From contig CAAEHZ010000267.1 of assembly GCA_900755865.1 (NCBI GenBank), positions 1 through 5,812 of the forward strand: a stretch of DNA of 5,812 nt, given 5' to 3'. Positions 1-4,280 of this stretch are shown here, in pieces. The notes below the pieces were generated by a model, which worked only from the letters and a program-made list of their open reading frames with translations, searched no databases and was not told where the DNA came from. The translations under genes and the position numbers were made by a program. The DNA comes from Lachnospiraceae bacterium. Its GTDB lineage: Bacteria; Bacillota; Clostridia; Lachnospirales; Lachnospiraceae. Numbering within the stretch: the first letter of the stretch is position 1; each line of letters opens with the position of its first letter.

Positions 1-366
1 GCAAGGGAGAGAAAAATGTGCGGTCATAACTGTGCCCAGGCGGTAGCCTGCGCCTATTGTGATTTGGCTGGGATAGACGAGGAAACGGTCAAAAACATGA
101 CCCAGGGCTTTGCGGTAGGAATCGGCGGCAGTATGGAGTCCACCTGCGGCGCTATTATAGGGGCGGTAAATATACTGGGACTTATCAACAAGAATCCGAA
201 GAAAACCATGCAGAGTGCCAGAAGAATCATTACTGCGTTTAAGGAGCAGAACGGCACGGTTGTATGCCGGGAGTTAAAAGGAATGGATGATGGCATTGTA
301 AAAAGGGAATGCGTTGACTGTGTAGGAGATGCCGCGGCGCTGCTGGAAAGGGAACTGGAGGGATAA
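1..366 (+). CDS. C-GCAxxG-C-C family redox protein, 5' end cut by window
   Basis: The reading frame is open from base 1, and the family's conserved Asn-Cys-Ala-Gln-Ala-Val motif lies only five residues after the first ATG (base 16). Members normally carry about 20 residues before that motif, so the true start is probably upstream and ATG 16 is probably internal. Counting from that Met, cysteines are at 2, 6, 12, 15, 44, 84, 99 and 102. The glycine-rich stretch leads to STCGAIIGA (42-50), with C84 in VVCRELKG and a CVDC pair (99-102), which is the cysteine layout of the family. The family is annotated as a putative redox-active disulfide or metal-binding protein of unknown substrate, probably cytosolic; I see no signal peptide, but the N-terminus is missing. 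Only 3 bases separate its stop from the downstream exchanger, implying co-transcription. Family assignment is fairly secure; function is not. Confidence 0.82.
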   Translation, partial: ARERKMCGHNCAQAVACAYCDLAGIDEETVKNMTQGFAVGIGGSMESTCGAIIGAVNILGLINKNPKKTMQSARRIITAFKEQNGTVVCRELKGMDDGIVKRECVDCVGDAAALLERELEG

Positions 367-369
367 ATT

Positions 370-1371
370 ATGGAAAGCTTTATTAACAATGCCCCATTTG
401 CTCTTGTACTTGTATTTCTTGTAATAGGATTTGTACTGTTGATTAAGGGCGCAGACTTTTTTGTGGAGGGAAGCTCAAGCGTGGCAAAAAGACTGCATGT
501 TCCGTCTATCATCATCGGACTTACCATTGTTGCAATGGGGACATCTCTTCCGGAAACAGCGGTCAGTGTATCGGCTTCCATTACAGGGAACAATGAACTT
601 GCGGTCAGCAATGCAGTGGGTTCCAATATATTTAACCTGATGGTGGTTATCGGTGTGTGTGCAGTATTAGCCACAGTAAATGTTGCAAAGGAAACAATTA
701 AGAGAGATATTCCTTTTTCCCTTATCTGTGCAGGTCTTTTAATGCTTTTGGGGATTATCGGAGTTGACGACAAATCAGGCATGACCCTTGGACACCTGGA
801 TGGTGTGATATTGATTATATTTTTTGCCGGTTATATTTTCTACATGATTAAAATTGCATTAAAGGCAAGTAAGGAAGGCAGAAAGGTCGAAGTGGAAGGC
901 GGCTCAGACGAGGAGATTAAGCTTGTTTCCGTTCCTGTGAGCATCCTGTTTATAGCCGGCGGAGCAGTTGCGATTGCCATCGGCGGGGATATGACAGTAG
1001 ATGCAGCATCCAGAATCGCAAGTGAACTGGGAATGAGTCAGACACTGATCGGGCTTACCATTGTTTCAATAGGAACTTCCCTTCCGGAGCTTGTGACATC
1101 CATCGTTGCAGCCAGAAAGAATGAAGTTGATATGGCACTTGGTAATGCGATTGGCTCCAATGTGTTTAACATACTTATGGTACTTGGTATTGCATCTGCA
1201 ATCAGCCCGATTAGCATAATTACTGAGAATATAATTGATTTGTGCGTCCTTATTGTATTTACAGTGTGCGTATGGATATTTGCGGGAACCAGAAAAAAAA
1301 TCGGAAGAATCGAAGGGGTCTGTATGGTTGCGTTTTATGTTGCATATGCGGTTTATATCATCATCAGATAA
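370..1371 (+). CDS. Calcium/sodium:cation exchanger, CaCA family (YrbG-like)
   Basis: A 333-residue integral membrane antiporter, close to the ~325 residues of E. coli YrbG. It shows the two inverted alpha repeats that define the CaCA superfamily. Alpha-1 (about 45-95) has GTSLPE at 57-62 and GSN at 84-86. Alpha-2 (about 222-273) has GTSLPE at 235-240 and GSN at 262-264. The acidic residues E62 and E240 correspond to the ion-binding glutamates of archaeal NCX structures. Hydrophobic segments cover most of the chain, with a charged loop at about 165-185 between the halves, as expected for a 5+5 helix duplication. The start is supported by GGAGGA at 357-362, 7 bases before ATG, overlapping the end of the upstream gene. 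It probably exchanges Ca2+ for Na+ or H+ at the cytoplasmic membrane; the actual ions cannot be read from sequence. Both key motifs are intact and there is no sign of decay. Confidence 0.93.
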   Translation: MESFINNAPFALVLVFLVIGFVLLIKGADFFVEGSSSVAKRLHVPSIIIGLTIVAMGTSLPETAVSVSASITGNNELAVSNAVGSNIFNLMVVIGVCAVLATVNVAKETIKRDIPFSLICAGLLMLLGIIGVDDKSGMTLGHLDGVILIIFFAGYIFYMIKIALKASKEGRKVEVEGGSDEEIKLVSVPVSILFIAGGAVAIAIGGDMTVDAASRIASELGMSQTLIGLTIVSIGTSLPELVTSIVAARKNEVDMALGNAIGSNVFNILMVLGIASAISPISIITENIIDLCVLIVFTVCVWIFAGTRKKIGRIEGVCMVAFYVAYAVYIIIR

Positions 1372-1476
1372 AAACTCATGTTATGGGAAACTATAAATCC
1401 AGCAGATACAGTCGGAGAAGGTACAGGATGTGATTGGTAAAATTGCAGAAAGACTTGAAATGTAAAATATTTTTGT
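1372..1476. other. Intergenic spacer, no supported gene
   Basis: No start codon with a ribosome binding site and no convincing intrinsic terminator follows the exchanger stop. One frame (1397-1465) is open for 22 codons and ends in a plausible C-terminal-looking helix (VIGKIAERLEM then TAA), but it has no start and opens just after an in-frame stop. It could be the remnant of a lost gene or chance. With the promoter and leader described next, this makes up the 279-base gap before the MATE gene. Confidence 0.5.
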
Positions 1477-1505
1477 TTGACTTTTTTGAAAAACAGCAAT
1501 ATAAT
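1477..1505 (+). promoter_or_regulatory. Sigma-A promoter driving the MATE leader
   Basis: TTGACT (1477-1482), a 17-base spacer and a perfect TATAAT (1500-1505) in very AT-rich surroundings. The transcript would start near base 1512, about 13 bases before the long hairpin and about 139 bases before the MATE start codon. A second TATAAT at 1513-1518 has no matching -35. No other promoter is visible between the hairpin and the MATE gene. Confidence 0.75.
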
Positions 1506-1524
1506 GAGCAAATATAATGTGATT

Positions 1525-1583
1525 AAAAAGTGTGTAGCTTGTCAGCGTAAGTCCAACTTATGCGGCAGGTGCACACTTTTTTT
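1525..1583 (+). terminator. Long 26-bp hairpin with T-run (possible attenuator or small-RNA end)
   Basis: The 5' arm 1525-1552 pairs with the 3' arm 1556-1581 in three blocks. AAAAAGTGTGTA (1525-1536) pairs with 1570-1581. CTTGTC (1538-1543) pairs with GGCAGG-side bases 1564-1569. GCGTAAGT (1545-1552) pairs with ACTTATGC (1556-1563). Only G1537 and A1544 are bulged, four pairs are G-U, and the loop is CCA (1553-1555). The 3' side ends in seven T (1577-1583). The five A at 1525-1529 give a matching T-run on the minus strand, so it could terminate both ways. It may also end read-through from the exchanger operon. Confidence 0.7.
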
Positions 1584-1637
1584 GTGCAGAAAATGAGAAA
1601 GACGCAAACTCATTATGCACACAGAACCTGCGCAGAA

Positions 1638-1643
1638 AAGGAG
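1638..1643 (+). promoter_or_regulatory. Ribosome binding site that fixes the MATE start
   Basis: AAGGAG lies 7 bases before ATG 1651. The in-frame ATG at 1645 is only one base away and the ATG at 1615 has no ribosome binding site and lies inside the leader inverted repeat, so 1651 is preferred. Confidence 0.8.
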
Positions 1644-1650
1644 AATGAAA

Positions 1651-3003
1651 ATGGAAGAAAGCAACAAAATGAGGGAGATGCCGGTCAATAAGCTTATGAT
1701 ACAGATGGGAATCCCAATGATTTTATCGATGGCATTACAGGCAGTCTACAATATTGTAGACAGTGCCTTTGTAGGAAATATGAGGGTAGGAAGCGAAGCG
1801 GCGCTGAATGCGCTTACACTGGTATTTCCGGTGCAGATGCTGATGGTAGCAGTCGGAATTGGAACAGGAGTAGGGACAAATGCACTTCTTGCGAGAATAC
1901 TGGGGCAGGGAGATAGGAAAAAAGCTGCTGAAGCAGCAGGAAACAGTCTGTTTTTGGGAGTGATTATCTATGTGGCATGTCTGCTGTTTGGAATATTTGG
2001 AGTAAAGGCTTACATTTCTTCACAGACAGTTGATTCGGAAGTAATTGCTATGGGAACGGGATATTTGAGGATATGTTGTGTGATTTCCTTTGGCATTATT
2101 TTCTTCTCTCTGTTTGAAAAATTATTGCAGGCAACAGGACGTTCCCTTTATTCCACAATCGGTCAGGTTGTTGGTGCTGTGGTAAATATTATTCTTGACC
2201 CAATCATGATATACGGTATCGGACCGGTGCCTGAGATGGGAGTGGAGGGCGCTGCCTATGCAACGGTAATTGGACAGGTGGTATCAGCAGGGCTGTTATT
2301 TGTTTTCTATATAAAATTAAATAAGGAATTTGAACACGGTTTAAAATATCTGAAACCGAACAGAGAAGTGATTGGAAAAATATATTCCATTGGACTTCCG
2401 GCAATCATCTCACAGGCACTGATGTCAATTATGGTATATGTTATGAATCTTATCCTGAAATTCAATCCGGCAGCCCAGACTGCATACGGACTGTTCTATA
2501 AAGTGCAGCAGTTTGTTCTGTTCCTTGCATTCGGACTGAGAGATGCAATTACCCCCATTATCGCCTTTGCATATGGAATGGGAAGCAAAAAGAGAATCCG
2601 GGATGGAATCAAATATGGGTTGATTTATACGGTTGTCCTCATGATTTTTGGTGTGGCAGTTACAGAAATTTTTCCGGGGGCTTTTGCAGCTTTATTTAAT
2701 GCAGGGGAGTCCAGAGAATATTTTATGGAAGCAATGAGAATTATTTCTGTCAGCTTTATTTTTGCAGGAGTAAATGTGGCATATCAGGGAATCTATCAGG
2801 CATTGGAGGGAGGTATGGAATCACTCGTGATTTCCCTGCTCAGACAGCTTGTCATCATTTTGCCGCTGGCAGGGATTTTTTCCATTTTTGTCAGAAACGG
2901 ACAGATGGGAGCAGCCCTAATCTGGTGGGCATTTCCGATAACAGAGATAACAGCCTGTCTGGCAGGGTATGTGCTTTTAAGGAGAATCTTAAAGAGCAGG
3001 TAA
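1651..3003 (+). CDS. MATE family efflux transporter
   Basis: A 450-residue, 12-helix membrane protein of typical MATE length. It starts with the usual short polar N-terminus and P-x-x-K-L segment (11-15), then [20 protein letters not shown] (20-39), the first helix with the family's Y-N-x-x-D core. Other recognisable stretches are [14 protein letters not shown] (75-88), LQATGR (159-164), [10 protein letters not shown] (179-188) and [13 protein letters not shown] (197-209). The second half (about 241-450) repeats the fold, with GLPAII at 248-253. MATE proteins export drugs, dyes or metabolites across the cytoplasmic membrane in exchange for Na+ or H+; which applies here cannot be told. Starting at 1615 would add 12 charged residues but lacks a ribosome binding site. 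The gene stands alone behind its own promoter and structured leader, so expression may be conditional on transcription read-through. No disruption is seen. Confidence 0.93.
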   Translation: MEESNKMREMPVNKLMIQMGIPMILSMALQAVYNIVDSAFVGNMRVGSEAALNALTLVFPVQMLMVAVGIGTGVGTNALLARILGQGDRKKAAEAAGNSLFLGVIIYVACLLFGIFGVKAYISSQTVDSEVIAMGTGYLRICCVISFGIIFFSLFEKLLQATGRSLYSTIGQVVGAVVNIILDPIMIYGIGPVPEMGVEGAAYATVIGQVVSAGLLFVFYIKLNKEFEHGLKYLKPNREVIGKIYSIGLPAIISQALMSIMVYVMNLILKFNPAAQTAYGLFYKVQQFVLFLAFGLRDAITPIIAFAYGMGSKKRIRDGIKYGLIYTVVLMIFGVAVTEIFPGAFAALFNAGESREYFMEAMRIISVSFIFAGVNVAYQGIYQALEGGMESLVISLLRQLVIILPLAGIFSIFVRNGQMGAALIWWAFPITEITACLAGYVLLRRILKSR

Positions 3004-3010
3004 TCCGGCT

Positions 3011-3050
3011 GAAAAACTGCCGGCGGCTTCCGTTTTGAAGCTGCCGGCGG
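3011..3050 (-). terminator. Intrinsic terminator of cotJABC, shared intergenic hairpin
   Basis: A 14-bp stem (3017-3030 with 3037-3050, two G-U type pairs) built on GCCGGC/GCCGGC with loop CGTTTT. On the minus strand it is followed by GTTTTTC, giving a U-run, and it lies about 22 bases after the cotJC stop. On the plus strand, 14 bases after the MATE stop, no T-run follows, so it would be weaker for that gene, although the fold may still protect the mRNA end. Confidence 0.8.
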
Positions 3051-3071
3051 GCAAGAATCCGGACTTTGATG

Positions 3072-3689
3072 TTAGCTGTCCTTGCAGCCATCGCATCTGT
3101 CGAATCCGGGGTTGAATGCGTAAAAGTTTTTGGAGTTTAAGTTATCCTGGGTGATGCGCAGAGCTTCCCCGAAGCGCTGGAAATGGACGATTTCCCGTTC
3201 CCGTAAAAACTTGATGGGAGCGCAGACATCCGGTTCCTTTACCAGGCGGAGAATATTGTCATAGGTGGAGCGTGCCTTCTGCTCGGCAGCCATATCCTCA
3301 ACCAAATCGGTGATGACATCCCCTTTGGACTGAAATTCACAGGCATTAAAGGGAATACCGCCCGCTGCCTGAGGCCAGATACCAAGGGTATGGTCCACAT
3401 AATATTTGTCAAAGCCGCTTTTTTCAATTTCATCCATGGAAAGATTCCGGGTCAGCTGATAAACAATAGCGCCAATCATTTCCAGATGTGCCAGCTCTTC
3501 TGTGCCGATATCGTTCAGCAGTCCGGCTACTTCCTTATAGGGAGTAGCAAATTTCTGGGACAGATACCGCATACTGGCGGCGAGTTCACCGTCAGGGCCA
3601 CCGAACTGGGAGATAATGACCTGCGCCAGTTTAGCGTTTGGTTCCTTGATATTTACAGGGAACTGTAATCTTTTCTCATAATTCCACAT
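3072..3689 (-). CDS. cotJC: Spore coat protein CotJC, manganese catalase family
   Basis: A 205-residue ferritin-like four-helix protein of the manganese catalase family, slightly longer than the ~190 residues of B. subtilis CotJC. All five dimanganese ligands expected from Mn-catalases can be placed: E35 (GELAASM), E65 and H68 (EELAH), E136 (AAEQKAR), and H169 with E166 beside it (EREIVHF). It could therefore dismutate hydrogen peroxide, though catalase activity of CotJC proteins is not assured by sequence alone. It is expected in the inner spore coat, assembled with CotJA. The C-terminus ends with a CDGC pair (199-202), an unusual extra that might bind metal or form coat disulfides. The start codon directly follows the cotJB stop; AAGGAGG (3700-3706) sits 10 bases upstream inside cotJB. 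It is the last gene of the operon and ends before a strong terminator. Confidence 0.93.
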   Translation of the reverse strand: MWNYEKRLQFPVNIKEPNAKLAQVIISQFGGPDGELAASMRYLSQKFATPYKEVAGLLNDIGTEELAHLEMIGAIVYQLTRNLSMDEIEKSGFDKYYVDHTLGIWPQAAGGIPFNACEFQSKGDVITDLVEDMAAEQKARSTYDNILRLVKEPDVCAPIKFLREREIVHFQRFGEALRITQDNLNSKNFYAFNPGFDRCDGCKDS

Positions 3690-3944
3690 TTATGCACAGC
3701 CTCCTTCCCAGGGCAGAGGAGCGGTGCCCCATCTCCATTCCTTGCTGCTTTCTGCCATATCCATGGTAAGCGGATAATATTTCATGGAAAATTCCTTTGT
3801 CATCTGATGTTTGATACGGGCATAATGGTTGAAGTATTCCATGGCGTTCCGGTCGAAGGGATGTGTGTCCAGATAAAGTCCCAGTTCAATCAGAACGAAG
3901 CTGACGATATTGATATCCTGTAGTAATTGTTCCTTTGTTCCCAT
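3690..3944 (-). CDS. cotJB: Spore coat protein CotJB
   Basis: A small acidic/aromatic protein of 84 residues, the usual CotJB size. Family hallmarks visible are the helical N-terminus, LYLDTHP at 23-29, YYPLT at 56-60, the W-x-W pair at 70-72 and PWE at 78-80 near the C-terminus. It is a component of the spore coat CotJ complex and is thought to act with CotJA and CotJC during coat assembly; no enzymatic role is known. I chose the ATG at 3944, not the one at 3953. AAGGAG (3954-3959) directly abuts the upstream ATG but lies 9 bases from 3944, and the chosen ATG overlaps the cotJA stop as TGATG, a typical coupling arrangement. Its stop touches the cotJC start with no gap. Confidence 0.9.
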   Translation of the reverse strand: MGTKEQLLQDINIVSFVLIELGLYLDTHPFDRNAMEYFNHYARIKHQMTKEFSMKYYPLTMDMAESSKEWRWGTAPLPWEGGCA

Positions 3945-4111
3945 CAGACGCATCTCCTTCCTGTAAAAGGTTTATTCAGTTCGGGGAAAATGGTTCCGGT
4001 GCGGAATGCTTTTCCCAGGTCGTCATAAATTTTGTCAAATTTCTGCCAGGGGACGTAAGCCATGGCAATCGGAAATCTGTCAATATTGGTATCAGGCAAA
4101 AATTCTTGCAT
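3944..4111 (-). CDS. cotJA: Spore coat associated protein CotJA
   Basis: A 55-residue protein recognised by the short CotJA signature: an aromatic-rich AMAYVPWQKF segment (16-25) and TIFPELNKPF (40-49), matching the family pattern of Tyr-Val-Pro-x-Gln followed by Phe-Pro-Glu-Leu-x-x-Pro. CotJA is needed for CotJC to be incorporated in the B. subtilis coat, which agrees with its place as first gene here. The ATG at 4111 is the only reasonable start; GGGAAGGA (4116-4123) lies 4 bases upstream, a slightly short spacing. The frame stays open far upstream to about 4642, but that part lies antisense to the next gene's repeat-rich coding sequence and is not coding. The stop overlaps the cotJB start by one base. 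Confidence 0.88.
   Translation of the reverse strand: MQEFLPDTNIDRFPIAMAYVPWQKFDKIYDDLGKAFRTGTIFPELNKPFTGRRCV
3954..3959 (-). promoter_or_regulatory. Ribosome binding site that fixes the cotJB start
   Basis: AAGGAG on the minus strand, inside the end of cotJA. It abuts the ATG at 3951-3953 with no spacer but is 9 bases from the ATG at 3942-3944, so the shorter 84-residue product is favoured. Confidence 0.75.
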
Positions 4112-4143
4112 AATATCCTTCCCGTTTTGCTTTTTCTTTATAG

Positions 4144-4170
4144 TAATATATGAAAAAAGACAGCAGGCGT
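4144..4170 (-). promoter_or_regulatory. Candidate sporulation (mother-cell) promoter of cotJABC
   Basis: On the minus strand an AC (4169-4170), a 16-base gap and CATATATTA (4144-4152) fit the sigma-K pattern AC-N16-CATAnnnTA. The same -10 also resembles that of sigma-E, the factor known to drive cotJ in B. subtilis, but no good sigma-E -35 is seen. A start near 4136 would leave a leader of about 25 bases carrying the cotJA ribosome binding site. The pattern is short and AT-rich, so chance is possible. Confidence 0.5.
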
Positions 4171-4200
4171 TCCGGGGAGTACAGGAATTGTGGATACAGA

Positions 4201-4229
4201 TTGACAGTTTGAAAAAGGTGGAATAGAAT
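4201..4229 (+). promoter_or_regulatory. Strong sigma-A promoter of the zinc-ribbon/TPR gene
   Basis: A perfect TTGACA (4201-4206), 17-base spacer and TAGAAT (4224-4229). The transcript would start near 4236, about 45 bases before the ATG at 4281. It points away from the cotJ promoter and does not overlap it. Confidence 0.72.
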
Positions 4230-4280
4230 AAATCTGTTGTAATGGCTTTATAACGGATAATTATGAGGAGGAACGAAAGA

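Larger units (their letters stand above)
1512..1650 (+). promoter_or_regulatory. Structured 5' leader, candidate attenuator of the MATE gene
   Basis: From the predicted start near 1512 the transcript meets a long terminator-like hairpin (1525-1583), then about 67 bases before the MATE ATG. Several segments could pair in alternative ways. TGCACA (1570-1575) can pair with TGTGCA (1583-1588), which would break the base of the terminator. GTGCA (1584-1588) with AATGAG (1592-1597) can pair with CTCATT (1609-1614) and TGCAC (1616-1620). GCAGGT (1565-1570) in the terminator 3' arm is complementary to ACCTGC (1626-1631), just before the ribosome binding site. Mutually exclusive folds around a terminator between promoter and gene are what attenuators and riboswitches look like. 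I do not recognise a known aptamer, and there is little room for one 5' of the hairpin. It could instead be a short RNA ended by the hairpin. Confidence 0.45.

Noticed and set aside
54..782. Minus-strand frame of 242 codons across the redox and exchanger genes
   Set aside because: It lies opposite two well-recognised genes and its translation resembles no family.
1242..1433. Plus-strand 63-codon frame running past the exchanger stop
   Set aside because: It lies mostly in the wrong frame of the exchanger, has an odd Arg/Tyr-rich end, and no ribosome binding site.
1397..1465. 22-codon open stretch ending in a helix-like C-terminus, possible gene remnant
   Set aside because: No start codon or ribosome binding site and an in-frame stop just upstream; too short to assign to any family.
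1471..1495. Possible T-rich terminator after the exchanger
   Set aside because: The inverted repeat is weak and interrupted; the segment is better explained as the -35 region of the following promoter.
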